Shown here: in pieces, positions 52,712 to 61,544 of the stretch
How positions within the stretch are numbered: position 1 is the first letter of the stretch
Layout: each line of letters starts with the position of its first letter
Assembly (NCBI RefSeq): GCF_023887685.1
Contig: NZ_JAMWMR010000018.1
Location: 80,737-144,736, forward strand
DNA from: Streptomyces macrolidinus
Lineage (GTDB): Bacteria; Actinomycetota; Actinomycetes; Streptomycetales; Streptomycetaceae
Direction: 5' to 3'
DNA: 64,000 nucleotides
Notes under the pieces: model-generated
Seen by the model: only the letters and a program-made list of their open reading frames with translations
Database searches by the model: none
What the model was told of the DNA's origin: nothing
Position numbers and translations under genes: made by a program

Positions 52712-53068
52712 TCATGGCCGCAGCAGCCGAGCCTGCGGGTCATAGCAAACGAGCCCCATCGATGCCGCGAGATCGGCGGCGTAGGCCGAAGCCTCCTCGG
52801 CCATGCTGTATGGCATCGGGAAGTAGATGAACGGCCCGGACGCCTCGCCGATCAACGGCCCCGTCGACCAGGGGGAGGTGTCCTCCTCGTCCTCCGTGAG
52901 ATCCACCCATCGCGCCAAGAGCCCAGCAACGTACTCCGCGATACGCGGTGACGGTGGAAACTCTTCCTCCGTGTCGATGTAGCGGTCGTACAGCTGGGTG
53001 AGGACCTCGCCCGCGATCACATCGTCAGCGGGCTTGCTGCCTTCCCACACCGCCAGGTCGTAACTCAT
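52712..53068 (-). CDS. Hypothetical protein, possibly immunity-related
   Basis: A 118-residue acidic protein (SYDLAVWEGSKPADDVIAG; PSPRIAEYVAGLLARWVD; SPWSTGPLIGEASGPFIYFP; GLVCYDPQARLLRP). The pattern is common among streptomycete hypothetical proteins. It lies among toxin-related debris and has the size of an immunity protein, but no direct evidence shows that. It is divergent from the next gene. Confidence 0.65.
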   Translation of the reverse strand: MSYDLAVWEGSKPADDVIAGEVLTQLYDRYIDTEEEFPPSPRIAEYVAGLLARWVDLTEDEEDTSPWSTGPLIGEASGPFIYFPMPYSMAEEASAYAADLAASMGLVCYDPQARLLRP

Positions 53069-53164
53069 GGCCGAACTGTGCCACGCCCTACTGACAGCAC
53101 CGCTGAGCGTCGATCAGCAGGCCAGCCGCACCAGACGTCCGAGGGCGCTGTTACGTTCCGTCCC

Positions 53165-53707
53165 ATGACCGCATCAGACGATCTACTCTGCCGGATCGAG
53201 CAGGAGCCTTCCCTTGCCACCGCGCTTGCCTGGCCTGGCGATTTCGACGTCGAACGCAGGGACCCCATTGAGGACCTTGCCCTTCCCACCGGGATTCCCC
53301 TACACCCGATAGCCGGATGCGGCGCTGGCGGCACGTACTTCCTGTGCGGGGAAGCCGGGGCCGACGAGCGGCCTGTCCTGTATGCCGATTCTGAGGGCCA
53401 GGCCACGTTGATCGGCGCCGACCTCGTCGAGGCCATCACACTCATCGCCGTACTGCCCTTCTGGCGCGACCTGGCGAAGAGCTTCGCGATCAGCGAGCTT
53501 GGCTCGGACCTTCGGGCCGACCACCCGGACTTCGACGCCGAGCGCGACCGCCTTCTGCACGCCCTCGGGCTTGACTCCATCTCCGAGGAGGAGGCTGCCG
53601 CTCGCCTGCTGGCTGTGGCCGCGCGCACCGCCCCGGACTACGTGCCGCGCGTACCGGACGATGATCACCTGCCGTACGAGCTTCTGTTTCCGAGCAGCCC
53701 CGCATAG
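53165..53707 (+). CDS. Hypothetical protein, immunity-like
   Basis: A 180-residue acidic protein with FDVERRDPIEDLALPTGIPL, AGCGAGGTYFLCG, VLYADSEGQATLIGADLVEA and a C-terminal DYVPRVPDDDHLPYELLFP. The pattern around GGTYFLCG and YADSEGQA recalls SUKH/SMI1-type immunity proteins, tentatively. ATG at 53165 is chosen over the upstream frame that overlaps the promoter region of the divergent gene. Confidence 0.6.
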   Translation: MTASDDLLCRIEQEPSLATALAWPGDFDVERRDPIEDLALPTGIPLHPIAGCGAGGTYFLCGEAGADERPVLYADSEGQATLIGADLVEAITLIAVLPFWRDLAKSFAISELGSDLRADHPDFDAERDRLLHALGLDSISEEEAAARLLAVAARTAPDYVPRVPDDDHLPYELLFPSSPA

Positions 53708-53725
53708 CGAAGCCAGCGCTTGACG

Positions 53726-54138
53726 TCAGTACCGGGCGATGACCTGTCGCAGGTCCATGCGCAGGAGGTCCTCCAGCGCCTGGATGCTTACCTGGCGAAA
53801 CCCGCAGCCCGGACATAGTCGAGGGCGTTCAAGTCCGTCTGGGCAGAGCAACAGGGCATCGTCACGGCAAGCGCGTCGAAATAGCCGTCCGGAAGGACTG
53901 CCATGTCCATCACGTCGCCCCACCAGTCTTCGATGTCGGAGCCGCATACGGGGCACCGAACACCACACCAGTTCTCCCCGGGATCGATGAAGGCCGTGCC
54001 AGGGATGTCCCAAACGTCGTAACCGCCCAACGCCTCAGGAACCAGTTGCTGTAGCCGGGCTTGCGCAGCTTCGCTCGCAGCCGGTGCAGGCGAAAAGTGC
54101 GGGTCCTTGGGTATGAGGTGGACCAGCGTGATACTCAC
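53726..54138 (-). CDS. Small zinc-binding hypothetical protein, probable frameshift near the end
   Basis: From a GTG at 54138 it encodes 116 residues to a stop at 53788 with CPVCGSDIEDWWGD and MPCCSAQTDLNAL, a likely zinc site. The last residues before the stop are FAR; the next frame then continues VSIQALEDLLRMDLRQVIAR to about 53726. This suggests the original protein was about 20 residues longer and lost its end through a small indel. Its start overlaps the Nudix stop, so the two are co-translated. Confidence 0.6.
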
Positions 54139-54638
54139 GCTGCCGACCAGCCGTCCAGCGAGACCTCCGAGCCGTCATTCAGGTAGTGGTGGAGGGCACT
54201 GGCGGTGGTGTCGACGAAGGCTTCAGGGATGGCGTCGGTGTCGACCCAGCAGACCTGGGCGTGCTTGCGCGGTTCGCGGTTCTCGGGCTCGCCGGTCCAG
54301 TCGTGGGCGGCGAAGACGACCGTGAGGAAGCCGTTGGGGGCCTCGACTCCCCAGGCACCGTGGATGATGTGGGCGACCTTGAGGGACTCGGGCTTCACCG
54401 TCAGGCCGGTCTCCTCGTACAGCTCACGGACTGCAGTCTCCGTGATGGGCTCGCCCGGCTCGCTCTTGCCGACGGGGAGGTCCCACAGGCCCTGGGCAAA
54501 CTTGGCGTTCTCGCTGCGCTGGAGGAGTACGACTCGGTTGGTGGCCTTGTCGTGGACGATGACGGCGGCGACCAGCAGGGTCATCGATTCGAGCGCCGGC
54601 TTGAGGGCCTTGGGCTGGTCTTCGGTCTGCTGGGTCAC
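54135..54638 (-). CDS. Nudix hydrolase
   Basis: A 167-residue Nudix protein with LWDLPVGKSEPGEPITETAV followed by RELYEETGL, the complete Nudix box, and a WGVEAPNGFLTVVFAAHDW strand region. Such enzymes cleave nucleoside diphosphate-linked compounds; the substrate is unknown. The GTG at 54638 follows GAAGGGAAC. It lies 34 bp downstream of the regulator gene on the same strand. Confidence 0.88.
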   Translation of the reverse strand: MTQQTEDQPKALKPALESMTLLVAAVIVHDKATNRVVLLQRSENAKFAQGLWDLPVGKSEPGEPITETAVRELYEETGLTVKPESLKVAHIIHGAWGVEAPNGFLTVVFAAHDWTGEPENREPRKHAQVCWVDTDAIPEAFVDTTASALHHYLNDGSEVSLDGWSAA

Positions 54639-54672
54639 GGTGTTCCCTTCGTCGGGCGGGTTGTTGGGCATG

Positions 54673-56028
54673 TTAGGCGAGGGCTTCGCGGGCGCGGCGG
54701 GCGAGATCGGTGGCACCGGGAACGCGGCGGCGCTGGTAGACCGCGAGCGTGGAGCGGATTGAGGTGATCGCCTTGCGGGTGCGGTCGGAGGTCATGCCCT
54801 CCATGAGGACCAGGGCTTGGGTCCAGGCGGCGACGGCTTCGTCGGCGCGGGCCTGGGCGGCGAGGCTGTCGCCGAGGTCTGCGTGGGTGAGGGCGTGGAC
54901 GCGCTTGTACTTCGCAGGGTCCCAGCGGGTGAGGGCGTCTCGGTGCTGCTGTTCGGTGCCGATGTGGTCCGCGAGGTCGGTCAGGGTGCGGGCGGTGTGG
55001 CTGGCGACGGTGCCGGCGGCCGGGCCGCTCACACGGGAGTAGCTGGGCTGGGGACCGTCGTCCCGTAGGAGGGCGTCCTCGGCGGCGAGCAGGGCGCGTG
55101 CGGCCGACGAGTTCTCGTCGGTGGCGGCGTAGGCGCGGGCGTGGGTGATGTGGAGGAGTGCCTCGGTCTGGCCGTCGACGTGGCCGAGACCTGTGCGGAG
55201 GGCGCCTTCGACGAGGTCGACGCAGTGGTGGGGCTGTTTGAGGCTCAGGGCCTGGTGGGCGAGGGCGCGCATCATCCAGGCGGCGTGGCCGTGGGGGTCG
55301 GCTTCGCAGGCGAGCTTGTAGCCGACCTGGTAGTAGCGCTGGGCGGCGCCTTCCTGGCCGAGGTCGTGGTGCTTCCACCCTGCGAGGTAGGCGAGTTCGG
55401 CGACGGCGCCGAAGGCGGCCCGGCGTAAGGCTTCGCTGGGGAAGCGTCCGCGCAGCATGGGGGCGGCTGTGTCGGCGAGGTACGCGGTGACGGTGGTCAG
55501 GCCGTGTCCGCCGCCGAGGCGCTCGTCGGCAGCGCTGAAGGCCGCGGTGATCTGGCGTACGACGTCCACGTCATCCGCCCCGACCAGGGACGTGCCGGTG
55601 CGAGCGCGGAGCATGCGGGCGGTGGCTTCGTGGTCGTATCCGAGCGGCATGGCGACGCCGGCGGTGGTGAAGGCCGCGATGGCGAGGAAGCGGCGGCGCT
55701 CGACGTCGGCACGGCCCAGATCGGTGGCGGCGAGGACAGGGTCGGATTCCGCCGGCGCTTCGTCATCGCTGGCCTGGAGGCCAATCTCGGTCTGGGTGAT
55801 CGTGCGCCCCGCTCGACGGGACAGTGCTTCGGCGAGGTACTGGCCTACCCGGCCCGACGGGGCGCGGGTGCCGTTCACCCAGTGCGAGATGGCCGACTTG
55901 TTGGTCTGGAGGATCTCGCCGTTCTCGGCGGCGATGCGCCGCACGTCTCTGGCGAGGGCCTCGTAGGTGCAGCCGACCGCCTCAATGGCGTCGCGCAGAC
56001 GGGAGTTGGGTTCTCTCTGCGCCGTCAC
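54673..56028 (-). CDS. Helix-turn-helix regulator with TPR domain
   Basis: A 451-residue protein. The N-terminus (residues 10-65: RLRDAIEAVGCTYEALARDV, then QTNKSAISHWVNGTRAPSG) is an HTH DNA-binding domain. A RRRFLAIAAFTTAGVAMPLG segment follows, and then about 300 residues of TPR-like helices (GWKHHDLGQEGAAQRYYQVG; HAAWMMRALAHQALSLKQP). Proteins of this shape are common streptomycete regulators near accessory genes. It is divergent from the 56.25-59.26 kb cassette, which it may control. Confidence 0.85.
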   Translation of the reverse strand: MTAQREPNSRLRDAIEAVGCTYEALARDVRRIAAENGEILQTNKSAISHWVNGTRAPSGRVGQYLAEALSRRAGRTITQTEIGLQASDDEAPAESDPVLAATDLGRADVERRRFLAIAAFTTAGVAMPLGYDHEATARMLRARTGTSLVGADDVDVVRQITAAFSAADERLGGGHGLTTVTAYLADTAAPMLRGRFPSEALRRAAFGAVAELAYLAGWKHHDLGQEGAAQRYYQVGYKLACEADPHGHAAWMMRALAHQALSLKQPHHCVDLVEGALRTGLGHVDGQTEALLHITHARAYAATDENSSAARALLAAEDALLRDDGPQPSYSRVSGPAAGTVASHTARTLTDLADHIGTEQQHRDALTRWDPAKYKRVHALTHADLGDSLAAQARADEAVAAWTQALVLMEGMTSDRTRKAITSIRSTLAVYQRRRVPGATDLARRAREALA

Positions 56029-56251
56029 GATCGCCTCCGCCCTGGAGCTGTAAACCGCGTATACCGCTTCAACTGCCTTCCACCGTACCCACTGAGCGTG
56101 ACCACCGGTTCACTTATCAGTAGCCGCCCAGAACGGCGCGACCGTGATCCAGGCTCCCCCTTGGTCCAGGCGGCACCCCGAAGTTCCGTACGCCCACACC
56201 AGGCTCGGGCATTCCTGTGCCCGAGACCGGCCAATCAGAGACGGAGACACG

Positions 56252-57001
56252 GTGACCACCATCGACACCACGGCCATCACGGTCGAGCTGCCCGAGGCGT
56301 TCGACCCGCGCTGGAGCCGCCTGCCCGGCATCCAGGTCGACGGCCGGCGCATCACCATCGACCCGGCCGAGTACTTCTTCCGCTTCGAGTCGAACACCTG
56401 GCTCGTCGCCGACTGGGAGCTGGTCAAGTCCCAGCTCCTGGACGTGGACGAGACGACCGAGAGCGCGGTCGAGCAGCTCGCGCTCGACTTCATCAAGCAG
56501 CACAGCGAGTCCACCTCCGACGCGGCCCGCGTCCTGGCCACCGCGTACGAGGTGTACGCGTACCTCTTCCGCGAGGAGCACCTGGCCAGCCTCGGCCTGC
56601 CGCAGATCACCGCCGACCACCTGCGGATGCTCCGCGAGGCGGCCACGCTCATGGCGCTCAACAAGGTCGAGCTGGACGGGCACATCTCCAACGTCGGCCC
56701 GTGCTGGTTCTTCCCCGCCGCCACGTCCGTCGTCTTCGACCTGGACGACGAGATGGGCGGGATGCTCGACGAGGTCTATCACGGCGGCTGGTTCAACGAG
56801 CACCGCCGGATCGAGTCCATCAAGGCCCACGCGGCGCTCGGCGGCCGGCTCGTGCATGGGTGCCAGTCCGTGCCGGACCAGTCCGGCGGCGTGGTCGCGC
56901 CCTACGGTGCCTCGATGGCGAACTTCCGTGACGACCTCGCGGCCTTCAAGGCGGGCTGGATCGAGCAGGTCTACGCCCACCGAGTGAACCCCGCCGCGTA
57001 A
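56252..57001 (+). CDS. Hypothetical protein, cassette gene 1
   Basis: A 249-residue protein with no family that I recognise. Text includes AFDPRWSRLPGIQVDGRRIT, ADWELVKSQLLDVDETTESA, SNVGPCWFFPAATSVVFDLD and GGMLDEVYHGGWFNEHRRIE. No membrane segments. The GTG at 56252 is preferred (ACGGAGACAC upstream) over an ATG at 56144 that lacks a ribosome site. It starts a plus-strand run of four genes. Confidence 0.75.
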   Translation: MTTIDTTAITVELPEAFDPRWSRLPGIQVDGRRITIDPAEYFFRFESNTWLVADWELVKSQLLDVDETTESAVEQLALDFIKQHSESTSDAARVLATAYEVYAYLFREEHLASLGLPQITADHLRMLREAATLMALNKVELDGHISNVGPCWFFPAATSVVFDLDDEMGGMLDEVYHGGWFNEHRRIESIKAHAALGGRLVHGCQSVPDQSGGVVAPYGASMANFRDDLAAFKAGWIEQVYAHRVNPAA

Positions 57002-57077
57002 CCCACCCGATCAGGCTCCGGGACGGGCCGGTATCTCTCGCCCGCCCCGGACGCCACCATCTCCCCGGAGCCCTCCT

Positions 57078-57989
57078 GTGACCACGAACCCCAGCGCCGA
57101 ACTCCTCGACAACCTGCTCACCGCGACCGGCCAGACCACCGCCGTACGGGAGGAGGTACGCGTGTGGTCCATGTCCGGCGTCGAGCGCGTGGCCTTCCCC
57201 GACGGCTCCACGGTCATCTTCAAGTACGCCAAGAAGCCCTTCGCCAGCGAGGACCAGACCCTCCGCCTGGCCCACACCCTCGGCGTACCCGTCCCCCAGG
57301 TCCACGCCTCCGCCGTCCTGGACGGCTGGCTCGGCATGCTCATGGAGGACCTCGGACCGTCCGTCCGCGAGGCCGACGACCTCGACGGCGTCGCCGCGGC
57401 CGTGATCCTGCACGGCACCCGTACGGCTCCGCCCTTGCCCGTCCTCGACCAGAACCGGCTGCGGACGCTGCCAGCCAGGGCGCTTGAGCATCTCGAACGG
57501 CTCCGCAAGGCCGATCGGTGGCAGGACGCCGACGACGTCGAGGACGCGCTCGACCGTATCGCCCAGGCCGCCGAGGCCCGCTCGGCCGGAGCGACGCTGG
57601 AACCGTTCGGCTGGGTGCACTCCGAGTTCCACCCCACCAGCCTCCACATCGGTGATCGCGGGTGGCGACTGCTCGACTTCGCTCGCGCCTTTACCGGCCC
57701 CGGCCTGCTCGACCTCGCCAGCTGGCACGGCACCATCGAGCCCCCGCACCCCGTACGCCTGCGCGTCTTCCTGGAGCAGTACGTCACCGCCGGCGGCACC
57801 CCTGACGCCCTCGCCCCGCGCGGCGGGCTCACCGCCGAACACTGGGCCCTGGGCTGGCACCGCATGTGGGCCGTCGAGTGGTTCATGGAGCAGTCCATCC
57901 GCTGGATCAACGACCCGGCTCCCGACCCCGCCTACATCAAGGCCGTCCGCCGCCACCTCACCGACGTCCTCCACCTCCTGGAGATCTGA
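57078..57989 (+). CDS. APH-like phosphotransferase with altered catalytic residues
   Basis: A 303-residue member of the aminoglycoside phosphotransferase fold: GSTVIFKYAKKP (ATP-lysine), LGMLMEDLG hinge, HSEFHPTSLHI where active enzymes have HGDxHxxN, and LLDFARAFTGPGLLDLA for the metal-binding IDW region. The catalytic Asp is replaced by Glu and the Asn by Ser, so activity may be weak, different or lost. The GTG start follows GGAGCCCTCC. It lies two bases before the methyltransferase gene. Confidence 0.75.
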   Translation: MTTNPSAELLDNLLTATGQTTAVREEVRVWSMSGVERVAFPDGSTVIFKYAKKPFASEDQTLRLAHTLGVPVPQVHASAVLDGWLGMLMEDLGPSVREADDLDGVAAAVILHGTRTAPPLPVLDQNRLRTLPARALEHLERLRKADRWQDADDVEDALDRIAQAAEARSAGATLEPFGWVHSEFHPTSLHIGDRGWRLLDFARAFTGPGLLDLASWHGTIEPPHPVRLRVFLEQYVTAGGTPDALAPRGGLTAEHWALGWHRMWAVEWFMEQSIRWINDPAPDPAYIKAVRRHLTDVLHLLEI

Positions 57990-57990
57990 C

Positions 57991-58683
57991 GTGCTCGCCC
58001 AGGCATCCCCGTGGCATGCCCACGCCGCCCAGCGCACCGCCGTCGGACTCGCCGAACCCCTCTCCGTACCCGCCCGGATGGAATGGACCACGAGACCCGG
58101 CCAAGGACCCGGAGCCGACGCCCTCGGCCCCGACCTGCGCGGCAAGCGACTGCTGGAACTCGGCTGCGGCCCCGGCCACAACGCCGCCCACCTCGCCACC
58201 CGACACGGCGCCCACGTCACCGGCGTCGACCTGGTCGGCCTCCAGGTCCGCCGCGCCCGCTCCCACTACGGACGGCTGAACAACCTCACCTTTGTCGCCG
58301 GTCACGCCCTGCACTACCTGCACGCCTCCGACGAGCAGTTCGACGCGATCTACTCAGTCTTCGGAGCCATCGGTCTCGTCGCCCCCGAGCTCCTGCTCCC
58401 GGCCATCGCCCAGCGCCTCACGCCCGGCCGGGTGCTCACCTTCTCCGTTCCGCACCCGCAACGTGGCGGCCTCAGCCCCTCCGGCGACGACCGCCCCCGC
58501 CGCGACCACGTCACCCTCCCCGACCGCACCCGGCTCCCCATCGCCCGATGGGAGTTCGACACCGACCGCTGGGACGGGCACCTCAGCCAGGCCGGCTTCT
58601 GGCTCACCTCGGCCCAGGAGTTCCACGACCCCCGCATGGGCCACTGGCCTACCACCCTGCTGATCCGCGCCCGCAAGCTCTGA
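57991..58683 (+). CDS. SAM-dependent methyltransferase
   Basis: A 230-residue class I methyltransferase with KRLLELGCGPGHNAAHLATR (SAM motif I), VTGVDLVGLQVRRAR and FDAIYSVFGAIGLV. The start is GTG at 57991, one base after the previous stop and behind GGAG. Upstream frames overlapping the phosphotransferase gene are shadows. The substrate is unknown; neighbours suggest a small-molecule modification cassette. Confidence 0.87.
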   Translation: MLAQASPWHAHAAQRTAVGLAEPLSVPARMEWTTRPGQGPGADALGPDLRGKRLLELGCGPGHNAAHLATRHGAHVTGVDLVGLQVRRARSHYGRLNNLTFVAGHALHYLHASDEQFDAIYSVFGAIGLVAPELLLPAIAQRLTPGRVLTFSVPHPQRGGLSPSGDDRPRRDHVTLPDRTRLPIARWEFDTDRWDGHLSQAGFWLTSAQEFHDPRMGHWPTTLLIRARKL

Positions 58684-58718
58684 CCAGCCATTCGCCCCGG
58701 CTTCCCCCGGAGGAACCG

Positions 58719-59264
58719 ATGCGCCCGCCCTACCTGCTCCTCGACATCGACGGCGTCCTCATTCCCTTCCCCGACGCAGCGGGCTCGGCCCCGGCCACCC
58801 ACGCCCGCCACGACGTCGTCCCCACCGGCCGCAGCGCCGACAACCCGGTCACCGTCTGGCTCGACCCCGACCACGGACCCATGCTCATGGACGTGATCCA
58901 TACCGGGCTGGTCACCCCCATCTGGTGCACCAGCTGGCGGCAGGACGCCGCCACCCTGATCGGACCGCTCCTCGGCCTCCCGCCTCTGCCACACGTCGAC
59001 CTGCCGCGTCCCCAGATCACCACCAGCCACCCCAACGGCTACCTCTGGAAACGCGACTACGTCGATGCCTGGCTGGCAGACGCCCCCGCCGTCTGGATCG
59101 ACGACGACTTCAGCGGCCTCGACCACGCCTGGGCAGCGGGGCGCACCGCCATGGGAACGCCGACCCTCCTCGTTCAGCCCGACCCACGCCACGGACTGCA
59201 GCCCGAGCACCTGACCGAGGTCACAACGTGGGTCTCGCAGCTACCCAGAGCCCGGGTCGCGTGA
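58719..59264 (+). CDS. HAD-like hydrolase domain protein
   Basis: A 181-residue protein beginning MRPPYLLLDIDGVLIPF, with the DxDG motif of haloacid-dehalogenase phosphatases, then PIWCTSWRQDAA (motif II region) and WIDDDFSGLDHAWA (motif IV acidic pair). It probably removes a phosphate. It follows the phosphotransferase-like and methyltransferase genes, and GGAGGAACC precedes the ATG at 58719. A hairpin terminator lies directly after it. Confidence 0.82.
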   Translation: MRPPYLLLDIDGVLIPFPDAAGSAPATHARHDVVPTGRSADNPVTVWLDPDHGPMLMDVIHTGLVTPIWCTSWRQDAATLIGPLLGLPPLPHVDLPRPQITTSHPNGYLWKRDYVDAWLADAPAVWIDDDFSGLDHAWAAGRTAMGTPTLLVQPDPRHGLQPEHLTEVTTWVSQLPRARVA

Positions 59265-59268
59265 CGAC

Positions 59269-59303
59269 TGATGCCCTCGCTGCCACAAGCAGCGAGGGCA
59301 TCA
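59269..59303 (+). terminator. Hairpin terminator of the four-gene cassette
   Basis: TGATGCCCTCGCTG (59269-59282) pairs over 14 bp with CAGCGAGGGCATCA (59290-59303) around a 7-base loop. It begins 5 bp after the HAD-like gene and lies between that gene and the convergent gene ending at 59504. Confidence 0.85.
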
Positions 59304-59503
59304 GGGTGCGCTGCGGTCCCTGCCTGCGCCTGGGCGCCGTTCAGTTTCTGAAAATGGGATAGCAGTGTGATGGAGATTCTTATCAACGCTGCCGATGTCG
59401 TCGACTAGCATTTGACTGACATATATATCCGGGGGACTTGGCCCAATGTCTGCGAAGTCTGGTGATCACGTGAGGTGCTCCGCTGGCTGATCACCGAGGA
59501 ACA

Positions 59504-60475
59504 TCAGGGCCCGAAATGAAATCCAGACCGATATGCCGAAATCATTGCGTCGATCTGATCATTGTGCTCCTTCAGGAATGTATCGAGCGAGTAGGCTCCA
59601 TTCCAACCAGCGTCGCGCAACTGCGACCCCTCACAGGGGATCGGTAGTGTGCGGAGGTCCGCGCCTTGCACGAAGTGGAGTCGGAGTTCGTTCGCCTCGG
59701 AGATGTTCAATGGATTTCCTCCGATCTGCTCGATGAGTACGTAACGAAGCCCGAGCAGGTCAAGAAGGTCAAGATCGGTGACCCAGGCCGCATCCATGAG
59801 GCGGTGAGTCTGCCAGTGCATAGCGTCGCGATACACCAACCTCACCCGGTCAGCCACATCGGTGTGAGGAATGCCATCCCAGTAGAGCGAGCCATGGATC
59901 GTGCGATCGACGCCGTCCTGGGTAAGTGCTGTTCCAAAGGTCATCGGAACAAGGTCTGAGAGCTTGTCAGGCCACCCGTGCACCAGAGATCGGATCAAGT
60001 CGCAGGGGTTGTACACGTGGAGCATGACGTCGCGCTCCACGTCATCAGCCAAGACGTCGTCCAGCCACCGCGCCACGAGCCTCTCCCAATCGGGGTTCCC
60101 CGCAAAGCACATCCTGCTCTCCTCCCGGAAAGCCGGCCATCTTCCACGATCCGTGGTACGCGCTGAGCCTTTGTAGAGGACTTCACCGATCCCCTCTTCG
60201 TCACCGTTCAGCTCACGGAGGAGATCTCGCTCGTCCAGTGAAGTGCGCTTCGCGAATTTGCCAGCCGCCCGATAGCCCTCGATCTCCCAGTGTGGGTTCT
60301 CCGCCAGATGCCGGAGCACGCCAGGGCCGGCCGCATCATAGCCAGCTGCGAAGACATTCCTGGTGATGTGACAGAGGGCCGAGTATTCCAGGGGATACCC
60401 CCCAAACCATGAACTACGTCGCCCCGGATGAGAAGGTAACAATGGGGCCATCTTCGGAACCGATAACCCGAACAT
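59504..60475 (-). CDS. Hypothetical protein downstream of toxin remnant
   Basis: A 323-residue protein (YPLEYSALCHITRNVFAAGY; VERDVMLHVYNPCDLIRSLV; TQDGVDRTIHGSLYWDGIPH; DLDLLDLLGLRYVLIEQIGG) that I do not recognise; no membrane segment or clear catalytic motif. GC content is below that of most neighbours, suggesting transfer. ATG at 60475 follows CCGGAG; it overlaps the previous gene by 62 bp in another frame. A later Met (60451) is possible. It may be part of the immunity set of the toxin at 61 kb. Confidence 0.6.
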   Translation of the reverse strand: MFGLSVPKMAPLLPSHPGRRSSWFGGYPLEYSALCHITRNVFAAGYDAAGPGVLRHLAENPHWEIEGYRAAGKFAKRTSLDERDLLRELNGDEEGIGEVLYKGSARTTDRGRWPAFREESRMCFAGNPDWERLVARWLDDVLADDVERDVMLHVYNPCDLIRSLVHGWPDKLSDLVPMTFGTALTQDGVDRTIHGSLYWDGIPHTDVADRVRLVYRDAMHWQTHRLMDAAWVTDLDLLDLLGLRYVLIEQIGGNPLNISEANELRLHFVQGADLRTLPIPCEGSQLRDAGWNGAYSLDTFLKEHNDQIDAMISAYRSGFHFGP

Positions 60476-60860
60476 CGAAACTCCGGTGAGGAAATTCGGC
60501 AGACAATGCAGCACTCCACGTTTTTGCAACACATGCGGCAAAGAATTCCTGCGCCCGCCAGTCCTCTTCAACATCATCCGCATCGACAATCTGCCAGACT
60601 CGCAACTGATTCAGCGTCGCCTCAATTTTTCGGATGTTACCGGAGAGGCTCTCGCGCCAGGATTTAAAATTCGACTCTTCGTAAGCACGATCCCACAGCA
60701 CACATCCCTCCACTTCGACAAAACGCGGCCAGAAGATCCGAGAGAATGCCACCATCATCCCTAGATCGCCATGACCTTTCACATAGTCTAGGTAATCAAC
60801 TCCCCCTCCCCATTCCTCCACCCAGGACTTAATTCCGGGGTAATCCATCGGGTCATTCAA
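60414..60860 (-). CDS. Putative immunity protein next to toxin tip
   Basis: A 148-residue acidic protein (DYPGIKSWVEEWGGGVDYLD; LGMMVAFSRIFWPRFVEVEG; VEEDWRAQEFFAACVAKTW). It lies about 200 bp downstream of the orphan toxin fragment on the same strand, where an immunity gene is expected. The size, acidity and low GC fit. The family is not recognised. Confidence 0.6.
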   Translation of the reverse strand: MNDPMDYPGIKSWVEEWGGGVDYLDYVKGHGDLGMMVAFSRIFWPRFVEVEGCVLWDRAYEESNFKSWRESLSGNIRKIEATLNQLRVWQIVDADDVEEDWRAQEFFAACVAKTWSAALSAEFPHRSFDVRVIGSEDGPIVTFSSGAT

Positions 60861-61060
60861 GGTTAACTCCTCGCGTCACTTGCATAGAGGGTCAGTCATT
60901 CGAGCCACCCAGAGAGATGGCGGCAAACCCACAGAGATCCAGAAATTCAGAGACCTCAGGCGCCCGCCACGTTACTGCGAGCGCCTGAGGTGGTGCACTT
61001 CTACCAGTATTCAATTATTTATGGTCGGCTTGTATGTCAGCCATCCATATTTGACTCAGC

Positions 61061-61426
61061 CTACCGGCAGCCGCATAGCTCTTCCTCGGGGCGTAGAGGC
61101 CGCGGCATTTTCTCCCAGTTGCGAAATACCTGGCCCGTTTTTGGATTGACATGCTTGGCCATATCGAGAATGTGTGGGGCCGGTATTCCGGCATGCGGTG
61201 CCGAGTCAGGATCAAGGTCCGCGCGCTGAGAAATTGCGCCTTCCTCATCATAACGCGCATACGCAGTAACCGTCCCATCCTCTTTCTGACGGAAAAGCGT
61301 TTCCCCGGGGTTAGCAGTCTTGGGAAAGCGACCGCTGACCTGCCGCGCACCCGAGAGGCTCAATCCCCCTGTATTGCAGTTGTGAACGAGTACCGGAGTC
61401 TCACCCGCCAGCACATAGTACGTGTG
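61061..61426 (-). pseudogene. Orphan polymorphic-toxin tip with HINT end
   Basis: The frame begins right after a stop with HTYYVLAGETPVLVHNC, the conserved end of the pre-toxin HINT peptidase domain. It continues into a toxin module (SGRFPKTANPGETLFRQKED; DPDSAPHAGIPAPHILDMAK) and ends at 61061. The rest of the toxin (secretion signal, repeats, HINT core) is missing, so it cannot be delivered alone. The HAGIPxPH motif resembles one class of small polymorphic-toxin domain; exact class uncertain. It fits a displaced toxin cassette kept as a recombination reservoir. Confidence 0.75.
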
Positions 61427-61441
61427 CTACGCGAAGCCTTC

Positions 61442-61461
61442 GACCTGCTTTTTCGCAGGTC
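61442..61461. terminator. Short hairpin beside toxin remnant junction
   Basis: GACCTGC (61442-61448) and GCAGGTC (61455-61461) pair around TTTTTC. It sits between the truncated toxin start and the end of the Nudix gene at 61545, and might terminate the Nudix transcript, whose end faces it. Confidence 0.45.
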
Positions 61462-61544
61462 AAGTGCGGTTTGCCGGTCCGGTGAGGTACGTGGGTGTCC
61501 GTGGTTGTGCCGGGTTGTTGCCGTCGCTACTGCCGTCAGACGGT

